From the NCBI RefSeq assembly GCF_030408795.1, contig NZ_CP047211.1, positions 62,001 through 126,000 on the forward strand: a DNA stretch of 64,000 nucleotides. The letters are read 5' to 3'. Source of the stretch: Corynebacterium hansenii. GTDB lineage: Bacteria > Actinomycetota > Actinomycetes > Mycobacteriales > Mycobacteriaceae. This document shows positions 10,595 to 20,012 of this stretch, in pieces. A program made the position numbers and the translations under genes. The stretch's first letter is position 1. Each line of letters opens with the position of its first letter. Below the pieces are notes generated by a model. The model was not told the origin of the DNA, did no database searches, and saw only the letters and a program-made list of their open reading frames with translations.

Positions 10595-13360
10595 CTACTT
10601 CCGCCGGTTCGTCCGTTTCGTCGCCTGCGCGGTCCACGGGTCCTCGGGCCACGGGTGCTTGGGGTAGCGGCCGCGCATCTCGGCTCTGACCTGCGCATAC
10701 GGCCCATCCCAGAAGCTGCGCAGGTCCTGCGTCACCGCCAGCGGCCGCCCCGCCGGCGACAGCAGCTGCAACTGGACGGGCACGCGGCCATCGACGAGCG
10801 CCGGGGTGTCCGCCAGTCCGAAACACTCCTGCAGCTTCGCGGCGAGCACCGGCGGTGCCTCCGCCGCCGCCCCGACCTCGGGATAATCGACGCGGATGCG
10901 CGACCCGCTCGGCACCTCGAGGCGTTCGGGCACCAGCTCATCGAGCCGCGCCGCCTCCGGCCACGGCAGCAGCCCCCGCAACTGGTCGACGCCGATCGGC
11001 TTCGGCGAGGTCTCCGCCATCGCCGCCCCGAGCAGTTCCTCGGCCCGCACGGCAAGCCCGGCATCGCTCACATCGGGCCATGGGTCGCCGATGTCACGGT
11101 GCAGGAGGGCAAGGCGGCGTCGCAAAGCATCGGCGTCCTTCGACAACCCCACGTGCGTGCGCAGCGCCGCCGGGTCCTTCGCGAACAATTCCCGCCACGC
11201 CCGACGGCACTGCTCGGCGTCGGGCGCGAGCGGGTGCGCGCCCAGCTCGATCGCGCCGAGCAGCTCCCGGCGCCGGGCGGTGACCTTCGGCTTCGCATCG
11301 GGATTCGGCTTTGCGACGCCCACCTCCACCCCTTCGGCCGACAGCCCCGATGCAGCCCAGCACGCCAATTCCCGGGACGCCGGTGCCGCCGCGCGGATGA
11401 CCGCGCCCGCCCGGCCCGCGAGGCGACCGCCGGCGCGGCCGACGTCGGCGACGGCCAGCCAGTCATGCCCGCGCAGCTCCGGAGGGGCGGTGGCGGCGGT
11501 GCCGCCGGTGAAGAGGTATTCGTCGGATTGCGCCGAACGTCGCTTGGCCAGGCGATCCGGCCAGGCCAGGGCCGTGACCAGCGCGATGGCGTCTGCCGTG
11601 GAACGGGTGGGCACGGCGTCGGGCAGCGGGGGCATGGTCTCGGCGACGGCGTCGACGGCGGCGGAATGTTCACCCGCCAGCCGCATGAGGCGGGAGGCAT
11701 CCGCGCCGGAGCGATTGCGGCCGCGTTCGCCCCGGCCAGTGGCGCGGGTGAGGTCGCCGCGGGGGGATTCGTCGAGAAGCGACACCGCCTCCGCCGCCCG
11801 CTTCGCGCCGAGGACCGCCGTGCCCGCCAACAGCGCACGGCCGAGGCGCGGGTCGACGGGCAGTTCGGCGAGGACTTTGCCCAGATCGGTGATGCGGGCG
11901 TCGGTCGCGGGTTCGGCCCCGACGGCGGCGCGGCCGGGATCTATGGCGCCGGGGTCCATGGCAGCGGAGTGGATGGCGGCAAGTTCGATGGCGCCGAGCG
12001 CGGCGAGCGTCCCGTGGGCGGCGGCGACGTGGCGGGGCGGGGGAGCGTCGGGAAGCGGCAGGCCGACCGCGCCGGGAGTGCCCCACGCGGCGACGTCGAG
12101 CATGGCGCGGGTCAGATCGGCGACGGCGATTTCGGGCGCGGGCCAGGCGTCCAGGCCGGCCCATTCGGACTCGCCGATGCACCGCACCGCCACGCCGGGG
12201 CCGAGGCGGGCGGCGCGGCCGGCGCGCTGCTCCGCCGACGACTTCGCGCACGACGTGGTGACCAGCCCGGACATCCCGCGCGCCAGATCCAGGCGCGGGC
12301 CGCGGGACAGGCAGGCGTCCACCACCGCACGAACCCCCGGCACCGTCAACGAGGACTCGGCGATGGCCGTGGACACGATGATCCTGCGCGGCCCGCCCGG
12401 GGAGCCGCCGCGGACCACGCGGTCCTGCTCGCCGGCGCGCAGTTGGCCGTGGAGGGCCAGGATTTCGACGCCGCGGGAATCCGCGCCGCCCGAAGCATCT
12501 GCGCCCGAGGAGCCCGGGCGGCCGGGATCACCGCCGCCCAACTCCATGCGCCCGAGCGCCCCGACGACATGCTCGACCTCGCGGACGCCCGGGACGAAGA
12601 CGAGGACGTCGCCGCCATCGGGCGCCTCCTCCAGCGCCCGCGCCGCCTCCCCGGCCACGTGATCGAGGAATGGCCGGGTCACGCCCCGATGATCCAACCG
12701 CGGCACCGCCGGCGGCGCCCACCGCACGGTCAACGGGTGCAGCACCGAATCCGCCGCGACGATGGGCGCCGGCGCGCCGGGCGTGCCCAGCAGCCCCGCG
12801 AACCGCGGTGCATCGACGGTCGCCGACATGGCCACGAGCACCAGGTCATCGCGCAGCTCCCGCAAATCGCGCAGCATGCCCAGCAGAATGTCGGAGTCGA
12901 GATTGCGCTCGTGGACCTCGTCGAGGATGACGGCCGAGACGCCGGGCAGGTCGCCGTCGCGAAGCAAACGGCGCGTGATCACGCCCGGCGTCGCGAATTC
13001 CACCGACGTTTCCCGTGAAACCCGGCGGTCGCCGCGCACCGTGTAACCGACCGCGCCCCCGAGCTCGCCGCCCGACAGCTCCGCCAGCCGCCGAGCCGCC
13101 GCGCGCACGGCCACCCGCCGCGGCGCGGTCACGATCACGCGGCCCGGCGCCTCCGCACCCGACCCCGCCCGAGCCGCCACATGATTGGCCACCACCGGCG
13201 GCACGACCGTCGTCTTGCCCGTGCCCGGCGGCGCCTGCACCACCGCCACCGACCCACCCAGCGCGGCATCCAGGTCGCCCGCGACGGCGGTGAAGGGCAG
13301 GCCCGCGCCGATGGCGGACACGTCGAAGGGCGGGGCACCCGCCGGAAGCTGGCCGGTCAT
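10595..13360 (-). CDS. hrpB: ATP-dependent helicase HrpB (DEAH box)
   Basis: A 921-residue superfamily 2 DEAH-type RNA/DNA helicase. Motifs in order: Walker A APPGTGKTT (residues 43-51), DEVHERN (about 145), MSATVD (about 172), QRAGRAARLGPG (motif VI), then the HrpB-specific C-terminal domain that ends PKHPWPEDPWTAQATKRT. The cellular role of bacterial HrpB is poorly defined; some are linked to RNA metabolism or stress. An upstream in-frame ATG at 13372 would add four residues (MLVA); no strong ribosome site distinguishes them. The gene is divergent from the amidohydrolase gene and convergent with gcvH. Confidence 0.92.
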   Translation of the reverse strand: MTGQLPAGAPPFDVSAIGAGLPFTAVAGDLDAALGGSVAVVQAPPGTGKTTVVPPVVANHVAARAGSGAEAPGRVIVTAPRRVAVRAAARRLAELSGGELGGAVGYTVRGDRRVSRETSVEFATPGVITRRLLRDGDLPGVSAVILDEVHERNLDSDILLGMLRDLRELRDDLVLVAMSATVDAPRFAGLLGTPGAPAPIVAADSVLHPLTVRWAPPAVPRLDHRGVTRPFLDHVAGEAARALEEAPDGGDVLVFVPGVREVEHVVGALGRMELGGGDPGRPGSSGADASGGADSRGVEILALHGQLRAGEQDRVVRGGSPGGPRRIIVSTAIAESSLTVPGVRAVVDACLSRGPRLDLARGMSGLVTTSCAKSSAEQRAGRAARLGPGVAVRCIGESEWAGLDAWPAPEIAVADLTRAMLDVAAWGTPGAVGLPLPDAPPPRHVAAAHGTLAALGAIELAAIHSAAMDPGAIDPGRAAVGAEPATDARITDLGKVLAELPVDPRLGRALLAGTAVLGAKRAAEAVSLLDESPRGDLTRATGRGERGRNRSGADASRLMRLAGEHSAAVDAVAETMPPLPDAVPTRSTADAIALVTALAWPDRLAKRRSAQSDEYLFTGGTAATAPPELRGHDWLAVADVGRAGGRLAGRAGAVIRAAAPASRELACWAASGLSAEGVEVGVAKPNPDAKPKVTARRRELLGAIELGAHPLAPDAEQCRRAWRELFAKDPAALRTHVGLSKDADALRRRLALLHRDIGDPWPDVSDAGLAVRAEELLGAAMAETSPKPIGVDQLRGLLPWPEAARLDELVPERLEVPSGSRIRVDYPEVGAAAEAPPVLAAKLQECFGLADTPALVDGRVPVQLQLLSPAGRPLAVTQDLRSFWDGPYAQVRAEMRGRYPKHPWPEDPWTAQATKRTNRRK

Positions 13361-13526
13361 GGCCACCAGCATGCCAGCCGCCCCGGATCGCACCCGCAAC
13401 CGGTGAATACGGGCCGTCGGCGGAATCCGCCGCGCCAGGCGAGTCCCCCGCAACCGTTGAGCCCACCCCTCCAAGGGGGAACGGCACCGGACATGTCGTT
13501 CACCGGCGAACGTAGTATCGGGGGCG

Positions 13527-14327
13527 ATGGACATCATCGACAGCCACTTCCACATCATCGGGGCGCGCGACCTGCAGCCGGACAAGGCCTTCGCGCCGCC
13601 CCCGTTCACCGTGGACCGGTACCTGCAGCTCACCGACCGCATGGCCGACGTCGACCGGTGGTCGCGCGTCGTCGGCGGCGTCGTCGTCGGCGGTTCCGCC
13701 CAGACCCGCGAGGAGACGCTGGGCGAGGCCCTGGAGGAACTGGAACTGGAGGCCCGCTCGCGGGGGTTCGCGCGCGAGGACGGGCGCAACTTCATCGGCA
13801 TCATCACCGGCACGACCGACCTCGGCGCCGACCGCGTGCTGTCGCTCGACGCCAAGGGAATCCGCGGCATCCGCTTCAACCTGTTCAAGGGCCAGGAAAT
13901 GGCCGTCGGCGACCTGGAGACCCTCGCCCGCAAGGTCCACGACCTCGCCGGCTGGACCACCGAGGTGTACTTCGACGTCTCCTCCCGCCCCGAGGTCGCC
14001 GACCTGCTGCCGCAGCTGCCCGCCGTGGCAATCGACCACCTGGGCATGTCGGCGCAGGGCATCGACCGCGTCGTCGAGCTCGCCGCGGAGGGCGTGCGGG
14101 TGAAGGCGTCCGGCTTCGGCCGCCTGGAATTCCCCGTCGCCGACGCCCTCGAGCGCATCCACGCCGCCAACCCCCGCGCGCTGATGTTCGGCACCGACCT
14201 GCCGGGCACCCACGCCGCGCGGCGCTTCGACCGCAGCGACGTCGACGTCATCCTCGACGTCCTCGGCGAATGGGAGATGCCGCGCGTCATGCGCGACAAC
14301 TCGCTGGCGTTCCACAAGTTCGACTGA
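13527..14327 (+). CDS. amidohydrolase-2 family metal-dependent hydrolase
   Basis: A 266-residue TIM-barrel hydrolase of the amidohydrolase superfamily. The N-terminal HFH of IIDSHFHIIG provides the first metal ligands, AIDHLGM carries a central histidine and FGTDLPG carries the conserved active-site aspartate near the C-terminus. Substrate is unknown; relatives include decarboxylases and lactonases as well as amidases. It starts at an ATG 26 bases after a GAACGTAGTATCG stretch that could be a -10 region, with no clear Shine-Dalgarno, so initiation may be near-leaderless. It is followed by a cation efflux gene 80 bases downstream. Confidence 0.8.
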   Translation: MDIIDSHFHIIGARDLQPDKAFAPPPFTVDRYLQLTDRMADVDRWSRVVGGVVVGGSAQTREETLGEALEELELEARSRGFAREDGRNFIGIITGTTDLGADRVLSLDAKGIRGIRFNLFKGQEMAVGDLETLARKVHDLAGWTTEVYFDVSSRPEVADLLPQLPAVAIDHLGMSAQGIDRVVELAAEGVRVKASGFGRLEFPVADALERIHAANPRALMFGTDLPGTHAARRFDRSDVDVILDVLGEWEMPRVMRDNSLAFHKFD

Positions 14328-14407
14328 GGGCCGTCGGGACTTGGCCCGAAACTTCGCCCGAACCTGCGCCCCAGCCGTGATCCGGAACGGCGAGTAAGGT
14401 TCCCCTC

Positions 14408-15301
14408 ATGCGTGATTTGAGTCGTTTCGCATGGTTGTCGGTTGCCGCGGCGGTCGCGACCATCGCAATGAAGGTCGCCGGCTACTTCGTCACCGGCTCG
14501 GTCGGTTTGCTTTCCGACGCCGCCGAATCGCTGGTCAACCTGGTGGCGGCGGTTGTGGCGCTGATCGTGCTGAAGGTCGTCGCGAAGCCCGCCGACGACG
14601 ACCACGAGTTCGGCCACTCCAAGGCCGAGTACTTCTCCGCCGGGCTGGAGGGGGCGATGATCTTCGTCGCCTCCGGCTTCATCATCGCCGCGTCGATCGG
14701 GCGGCTGATCGACCCGCAGCCGATCGAGCAGGTCGGCCTGGGCCTGGTGCTGTCCGTCGCCGCGTCGGTGGTCAACCTCGTGGTCGCGCTGATCCTCATC
14801 GACGCCGGCCGCAAGCACAGGTCCATCACCCTCACCGCGGACGGCAAGCACCTGATGACGGACGTGTGGACCTCCGCCGGCGTCGTCGTCGGCGTGTTGC
14901 TGGTGTGGCTGACCCAGTGGTGGTGGCTCGACCCGGTCATCGCGCTGCTCGTGGCCCTGAACATCCTGTTCACCGGCTACAAGCTGCTGATGGAGGCCGG
15001 CAGCGGGCTGATGGACCGGGCGATGGACGGCCCCGACCGCGCCGACGTCGACCGCATCCTCGACTCCCACCGCGACCCCTCCCGCAACATCGACGTCCAC
15101 GAGGTCCGCACGCGCGTTTCCGGCCGCCAGGAGTTCATCGAGTTCCACCTCCTGGTGCCCGGCAAGTGGTCCGTCGAGCACGGCCACGACATCCTCCATG
15201 CGATGGAGGACGACCTGCGCGACCGTTTCCCCGGCGTCCACATTTCGTCGCACCTCGAGCCCATCGAGGATGAGCGCGCCTACGGAGACGTCGATCTGTA
15301 G
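14408..15301 (+). CDS. cation diffusion facilitator family transporter
   Basis: A 297-residue CDF/ZnT-type metal:H+ antiporter with six predicted helices and a cytoplasmic C-terminal domain. The helix II site appears as LLSDAAESLVN, HEFGHSKAEYFSAG is the conserved loop, and helix V carries GKHLMTDVWTS with its His/Asp pair. The C-terminal domain (HEVRTRVSGRQEFIEFHLLV, HILHAMEDDL) is the usual dimerising metal-sensing ferredoxin-like fold. In the helix II motif the second position often seen as a carboxylate is Asn (ESLVN), as in FieF-like or manganese/iron-preferring members, so metal choice is uncertain. No metal-responsive operator is visible upstream. Confidence 0.88.
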   Translation: MRDLSRFAWLSVAAAVATIAMKVAGYFVTGSVGLLSDAAESLVNLVAAVVALIVLKVVAKPADDDHEFGHSKAEYFSAGLEGAMIFVASGFIIAASIGRLIDPQPIEQVGLGLVLSVAASVVNLVVALILIDAGRKHRSITLTADGKHLMTDVWTSAGVVVGVLLVWLTQWWWLDPVIALLVALNILFTGYKLLMEAGSGLMDRAMDGPDRADVDRILDSHRDPSRNIDVHEVRTRVSGRQEFIEFHLLVPGKWSVEHGHDILHAMEDDLRDRFPGVHISSHLEPIEDERAYGDVDL

Positions 15302-15475
15302 GCGCGGCCGCCGATTCGAGCGCCGTGACGTCGTAAAGCAGCCCCTTTCTCCCGAATTGGGCAAAACCCCTGTGACCGCCCAAAGCCGGTCCTAGACTCC
15401 CGGGTGAAACGGCCCGTGACGGGCCACACGAACAGTCACGCGCGCCCCGCCGCCACCGGGGCATGGAAGGACGAC

Positions 15476-16378
15476 ATGTACCCCGAGACCAGCCCCCTGG
15501 AGTCCGCGCCCCGGCCCCGCCGGGACGTGATCATCCCCGCCGCCGACGGCCTGCTGCTGCGCGGCACCGCCTTCCGGCCGCAGGAGGACCCGGGGACGAT
15601 CCGGGGCGTCATCACCGTCCACGGCGGCACCGGCGTCCCGGAGGGCTTCTACCACCGCTTCGCCGAATACGTGGCCAACAAGGGCTACGCCGTGATCACC
15701 TACTCCTACCGCGGCACCGGCCGCTCCGGCATGAAGTCCGACCCGGAGAACGCCGACATCCGCATGTCCGACTGGATCACCGAGGACGTCGGCGGCGTCA
15801 TCTCCTGGGCGCGCGACGAATTCCCCGGCGTGCCCAACTTCGCAGTCGGCCACGCCGTCGGCGGCCACGGCATCGCCTACGCCGGCCCGGAGGGCACGTT
15901 CGACGCGGCGGCGCTGATCAACTGCCGCGGCATGCGCATCACCAAGGTGCCGTCGCTGGTGGGCAAGATCCGCGCGTTCACCCTGTTCAACATCATCGGC
16001 CCCATCTCCGCGACCCTGACCGGCCACATCCCCGCGTCGGGGTGGAAGCTGACGTCCGAGCCGCCGCTGGGCGTCATGCGCCAGTGGGCGTCGTGGGCCC
16101 GGAAGAACGACTACTTCTTCTCCGACGGCGAATTCGACTTCGACGCCCGCTTCGCCCGCGCGACGCAGCCGTTCCTGTCCATCCGCATCCCCGACGATTA
16201 CTGGACCGAGGAGTCGTCCGCGGACCTGATCACCGACCGCCTGACCGGCTCGGCCGGCGTGGAGAAGCGCCAGGCCCGCCCCGCGCGCGGCCAGGGCGTC
16301 GGCTACGGCGGTTACTTCCGCAAGGGCCACGAAAAGGAGTGGGACGAGCTGCTCGAGTGGTTCGAGTCGAAGGTCTAG
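15476..16378 (+). CDS. alpha/beta hydrolase-fold protein lacking the nucleophile serine
   Basis: A 300-residue protein resembling the predicted alpha/beta hydrolases of COG4757. ITVHGGTG supplies the oxyanion-hole loop and SYRGTGRSG follows. At the nucleophile elbow the sequence is VGHAVGGHG (bases about 15844-15870): the expected serine of GHSxGG is an alanine, so ordinary serine hydrolase chemistry should be lost unless another residue serves. The C-terminus (DELLEWFESKV) is intact and the frame is clean. ATG at 15476 is chosen because GGAAGG lies 5 bases upstream; the upstream leader is 170 bases with a GCTTNNCGACG word at 15329. Confidence 0.75.
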   Translation: MYPETSPLESAPRPRRDVIIPAADGLLLRGTAFRPQEDPGTIRGVITVHGGTGVPEGFYHRFAEYVANKGYAVITYSYRGTGRSGMKSDPENADIRMSDWITEDVGGVISWARDEFPGVPNFAVGHAVGGHGIAYAGPEGTFDAAALINCRGMRITKVPSLVGKIRAFTLFNIIGPISATLTGHIPASGWKLTSEPPLGVMRQWASWARKNDYFFSDGEFDFDARFARATQPFLSIRIPDDYWTEESSADLITDRLTGSAGVEKRQARPARGQGVGYGGYFRKGHEKEWDELLEWFESKV

Positions 16379-16546
16379 CGGCCGCCGCGCCATAACCGGC
16401 GCCTTAACCCCCGGCCCGTCGGGCGCTTGGCACGTCAGCCATTGGGCACGGGTGCCCCGCCCGTCGGGCCGCCCGTCTCGCTGGTCGGGGTGGGTTTGCG
16501 GGTGGTTGGGGTGCGCATGGCCCCGTCGCGCGTGCCGCCCGCCCCG

Positions 16547-17239
16547 CTACTCGTCCCACAGGCCGGAGCACCCGCGGCGCCAGGACCCCGCGAGATGCCC
16601 GTCGACCATCCCGATGGCCTCCATCAGCGCATGCGACGTCGTGGGCCCGACGAACCGGAAACCCCGCTTCTTCAGCGCCTTCGCCAGCGCGGTCGCCTCG
16701 GGCGACGTCGCCGGGACCTCGTCGACGGTCTCGGGACGGGGCGTCGTCCGCGGCAGATGCGACCAGATCAGCGCCGGCAGGCCGGGGGCGGGCAGGGGGA
16801 GGCCGGCCCGTCGCAAAGCGGCCCGCGCGTGGTCCGGCAGCGAACCGGGCCGGGCCAGCGGGTCGTCCGCATCCCGGAGCTTGACGACGGCCCGCGCATT
16901 CCCGATCGCCGCCATGACCTTGGCGCGGTTGCGCACGATCCGGGCGTCGGCGAGGGCCGCCTCGACGTCGGCGCCGCCCATCCCGGCGACGCGATCGGGG
17001 TCGAAACCGCGGAAGACCTCGCGGAATGCCGGGCGCTTGGCCAGGATGACGTCCCACGACAGCCCCGACTGGAAGGCCTCCAGGCTCAGGCGCTCGAACA
17101 GGCCGGGCTCGTCGAGGATCGGCTCACCCCACTCGGCGTCGTAATAGGCCAGCAGCCGCGCGTTGCCCAGCGCCCACGGCGTGCGCGGGCGGCCATCCGG
17201 GCCGGGAACGGCGCCGGCGGAGATTTCAGGGTCAGTCAT
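16547..17239 (-). CDS. tag: DNA-3-methyladenine glycosylase I
   Basis: A 230-residue TAG-family base-excision glycosylase that removes 3-methyladenine from alkylated DNA. Family blocks are LLAYYDAEWGEP, LFERLSLEAFQSGLSW, FRGFDPDRVAGM and FVGPTTSHALMEAIGMVDGH. Compared with the E. coli enzyme, whose zinc is held by Cys4, His17, His175 and Cys179, only the histidine of VDGH is kept; AYHDNEWG has become AYYDAEWG and the first cysteine is absent, so this is a zinc-free variant. The start ATG overlaps the stop of the preceding endonuclease-like gene by 8 bases (ATGACTGA), which ties it to the restriction-modification operon. Confidence 0.9.
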   Translation of the reverse strand: MTDPEISAGAVPGPDGRPRTPWALGNARLLAYYDAEWGEPILDEPGLFERLSLEAFQSGLSWDVILAKRPAFREVFRGFDPDRVAGMGGADVEAALADARIVRNRAKVMAAIGNARAVVKLRDADDPLARPGSLPDHARAALRRAGLPLPAPGLPALIWSHLPRTTPRPETVDEVPATSPEATALAKALKKRGFRFVGPTTSHALMEAIGMVDGHLAGSWRRGCSGLWDE

Positions 17240-18140
17240 CCGCTTGCGCCAGGTGACGACCGGCGAGTTTCTCCCGCGCATGCACGTGGTAGGACACGGG
17301 CGCGGCTTCCAGGATGCCGTTGATCAGCTTCTCGAAAAACTGCTCTGGACCGAGATCTGCGGGCACGGTGCCGTCGGGAGTTAGCGTGGAGTGCCCGCGG
17401 TCAGCGGCCGGGAGAATGGTGACGCCCGTCGAAGGATCATCGATGTCCCAATCGGCGAGGATCAGACACGTTGCCGTGTAGCCGTTTCCATCTCCCCGGT
17501 CTTTGAGCTTGCGCATCATGTCCACCGAACGCTCGAACGTCGCGGGTTCCTTGTCGACGATCGATGCGTGTTGCAGGAACAGAAAACCGACGGCGGCCAG
17601 CGGATACCGGGCCCGAAGGTTGCCGGCATCGCCGTAAGCCTCTTCGAAACGATTCGAGAGATTCTTCCCGAAGGAAGCGGTCATGAGCTTGGTCGAGACC
17701 AGCATTTCGGGACCCGTAGACCAATCGGACATCGCAACGTCGACCTGCTTGTCGTAGGCGCGACCCAAAAACCGGGCATCCTTTGGGGCGATCGCGGGCA
17801 ACCGGAGGATGTATTTCAACAGGTCTTCCTCGGCATGGGAGGGCAACCCATTCAAGAGCTTGCGAATCTCGGTCGGCAAGACCCGGGGAGAGCTCGCTCG
17901 CGGCCACACCGCATCTGGATCGAAGCCGGCTCGGCGGAATTCATGCGCTATCCACGCGTCCACGGCTTTGGCCACTCGACCACTCTGCGTGGTCGCGAAA
18001 TCCTTGACGGGGATCTCCATGAGACGGGCGAGCAGCTCGGGGGAATGACGGTAGACGGGGGCGGGTTCCGCCTGTTTCCAGGGATTTCCGTCGAGGTCCG
18101 CGGCAGCGAGAACGGAATCCAGTTCATCCCCAGTGCCCAT
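17232..18140 (-). CDS. probable type II restriction endonuclease
   Basis: A 302-residue protein with no clear membrane or signal segment, two bases downstream of a DNA adenine methylase and overlapping tag by 8 bases. The likely catalytic core is DKQVDVAMSDW...LVSTK (Asp134, Ser149-Thr-Lys151), which fits a PD-(D/E)xK-like nuclease with an SxK variant, followed by SFGKNLSNRFEEAYGDAGNLRARYP. The size pairing with a 566-residue gamma-type methylase resembles SalI/XamI systems (GTCGAC), but that is an inference from lengths and order and I cannot confirm it. DNA of this gene is visibly less GC-rich and uses more A/T-ending codons than its neighbours, which suggests transfer. Confidence 0.6.
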   Translation of the reverse strand: MGTGDELDSVLAAADLDGNPWKQAEPAPVYRHSPELLARLMEIPVKDFATTQSGRVAKAVDAWIAHEFRRAGFDPDAVWPRASSPRVLPTEIRKLLNGLPSHAEEDLLKYILRLPAIAPKDARFLGRAYDKQVDVAMSDWSTGPEMLVSTKLMTASFGKNLSNRFEEAYGDAGNLRARYPLAAVGFLFLQHASIVDKEPATFERSVDMMRKLKDRGDGNGYTATCLILADWDIDDPSTGVTILPAADRGHSTLTPDGTVPADLGPEQFFEKLINGILEAAPVSYHVHAREKLAGRHLAQADD

Positions 18141-18142
18141 CG

Positions 18143-19843
18143 CTACTTCCTCCTCTTGCTTCGGGATGTGCGCCTCGTTTGAAGCGTGGAACGTTCTTCG
18201 ATGATCCTGAGCTTTGAGGCGCCATCGAAACCAGCCGCGGGCAAAACGACGTCGTCAACGAGAGATACTGCGGCATCGACTTCGCCATCCTCCAGGAGCT
18301 CCATTACTTCATGTTTGATCGAACGCAGATCGTCGGCAATCCGAGTAACGAGAGCGGGGGAGGGTACGGCCCATCGTGCGGCTTCACCAGGTTCGAGCTT
18401 GAGCAGCCCCCCGCCATATCCGCGTCCGGTGAATTCCGCGTCGACGGCGGTCGCTGAGTTCAGCGCGACCAGCGGCAGCAACTCTCGGGCGAGCTCCCGC
18501 ACGGGCTCGTGCAGGTAGACGCCATGGATCGAGTTGAGATGCCTGACACCCGCCGAGTTCGTCGCCAATTGGGGCGTCCGGGCATTCATGTAGGTGAGCA
18601 GCAAATCCGGAGGCGTGGAAACCGGGGTGCGCCACCACGGAGAACGCACACGGCACTTATAGGCCTGATCGACGTCGGCGGACATGCCTTCGCGGAGTTT
18701 CCGTTGGGCAGCCGGAGAGGGGGAAGCATCGGGACGGAACAACAGAGTGGGGAGGCCGTCATCGGTGAGGTCCCGCCATTTCTCCGCAGAAAGTTCGAGA
18801 TTACGCAGATGCTTCGATCCCGGAGGCGAGATGCGCATCACCTCGGATTCGGGAATCCCCCAAGCTTCGCGTTCCGCCTTGGTGATCGCGAAGAACTTAT
18901 TCGCGCCGGTTACGGCACCCAACCGGGTTGTACCCCACGATGACAGAGGGGAGAAATTACCGACGGCGACCTGTTCCGAGATGAGTTCATCGGCGCGGGT
19001 CCCCGAAATGAAGGACGTCCATCTCCCGCCCGCCGCGGGGGGAATCGCAGCCCGGGTTTGGTGCCCAGGCGACGTACCGGACCGCGGATCATCGGCTTGG
19101 ATCGTAGAAGTTTGGATCAGGGCATCCGAGTCGGGAAGCGAAAGAACGTCGATTGATTCTGCGGGGCCGATGCCGTAGCCGGTAGCCGCCAACAAAACGA
19201 CTTCTTCTTGGACATCGGGGAAAACGCGTTCATCGAACAAGGTCAGTTCAATGTCGCGGAACCGATCAATGAGCATCGCCCGGATGGGGGCGGCGTAATC
19301 CGCGTAAAGCAACTCGGCGGGAAGAACGAATCCGAGGGATCCGCCGGGGGCGAGAAACGAGGTCGCGTGAGCCACGAAGGGAGCCCAGGATGAAGCGAGC
19401 TCGTTCAACTCGACGCCTGCACGGCGTGCGGCGGTCAGAGCCTTGGCGCGCGCTGTGCCGGCATGACGGTGAAAACGGACGAATGGAGGATTTCCGAGGA
19501 TCGCGTCGTAGCCGCGGCTTCCCGGGACATCGAAAAAGTCGCCGACGACCATCTCGGCTTCCACGCCGACGTCGCTAAGCAAGCTGCGCGCAAATTCCAC
19601 GGACGGTCGGTGAAGATCGATGCCGGCGAACTTGACGTGCCGGGAGGTTGATTCGGTGAGCTCCGAGGCAGCGAGCAGAAACACTGCTTCGCCGCACGAC
19701 GGTTCCAGCACCGACGAAGTCGAAGGTCCGACCGTTCGGTCCGCGAGATAGCGTGCAACGGGAACCGGCGTGAAAAAGGCGCCACGATCCTTGCGGTACT
19801 CGTGGGTGTCTCCTTCGCGGAGAACGACGCTGGCCCTGGACAT
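18143..19843 (-). CDS. DNA adenine-N6 methyltransferase, gamma type (TaqI/SalI-like)
   Basis: A 566-residue modification methylase. Motif X-like RGAFFTPVPVARYL (20-33), SAM-binding motif I SVLEPSCGEAVFL (44-56), motif III IDLHRP and catalytic motif IV ILGNPPFVRF (115-124) occur in the order of gamma-class N6-adenine enzymes such as M.TaqI. The C-terminal half (about 250-566) should be the target-recognition domain. It lies two bases upstream of the presumed endonuclease, so M is translated before R. The whole segment is of lower GC than its surroundings, with many A/T-ending codons. Start is the ATG complement of 19841-19843. Confidence 0.85.
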   Translation of the reverse strand: MSRASVVLREGDTHEYRKDRGAFFTPVPVARYLADRTVGPSTSSVLEPSCGEAVFLLAASELTESTSRHVKFAGIDLHRPSVEFARSLLSDVGVEAEMVVGDFFDVPGSRGYDAILGNPPFVRFHRHAGTARAKALTAARRAGVELNELASSWAPFVAHATSFLAPGGSLGFVLPAELLYADYAAPIRAMLIDRFRDIELTLFDERVFPDVQEEVVLLAATGYGIGPAESIDVLSLPDSDALIQTSTIQADDPRSGTSPGHQTRAAIPPAAGGRWTSFISGTRADELISEQVAVGNFSPLSSWGTTRLGAVTGANKFFAITKAEREAWGIPESEVMRISPPGSKHLRNLELSAEKWRDLTDDGLPTLLFRPDASPSPAAQRKLREGMSADVDQAYKCRVRSPWWRTPVSTPPDLLLTYMNARTPQLATNSAGVRHLNSIHGVYLHEPVRELARELLPLVALNSATAVDAEFTGRGYGGGLLKLEPGEAARWAVPSPALVTRIADDLRSIKHEVMELLEDGEVDAAVSLVDDVVLPAAGFDGASKLRIIEERSTLQTRRTSRSKRRK

Positions 19844-20012
19844 GGCAACATCCTAACGTTGGCGGATTTCCTGCCGATGTTGGCAGACCCGGCGGATTGC
19901 CCGGAGGCCGCGACCGCATGGCGTTCGAACGGGCCGGGCGGGCCCGCCGGCGACGGGTGAGCGGCCGGGGACATTCGCGGCAAATAATCATCGTTTTATC
20001 AGCACTTGGTCA

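Noticed and set aside
16379..16546. A third copy of the ACCCACC palindrome after the alpha/beta hydrolase
   Set aside because: Only loose GGGTGGG/TTAACCCCC fragments are visible; no perfect arms.
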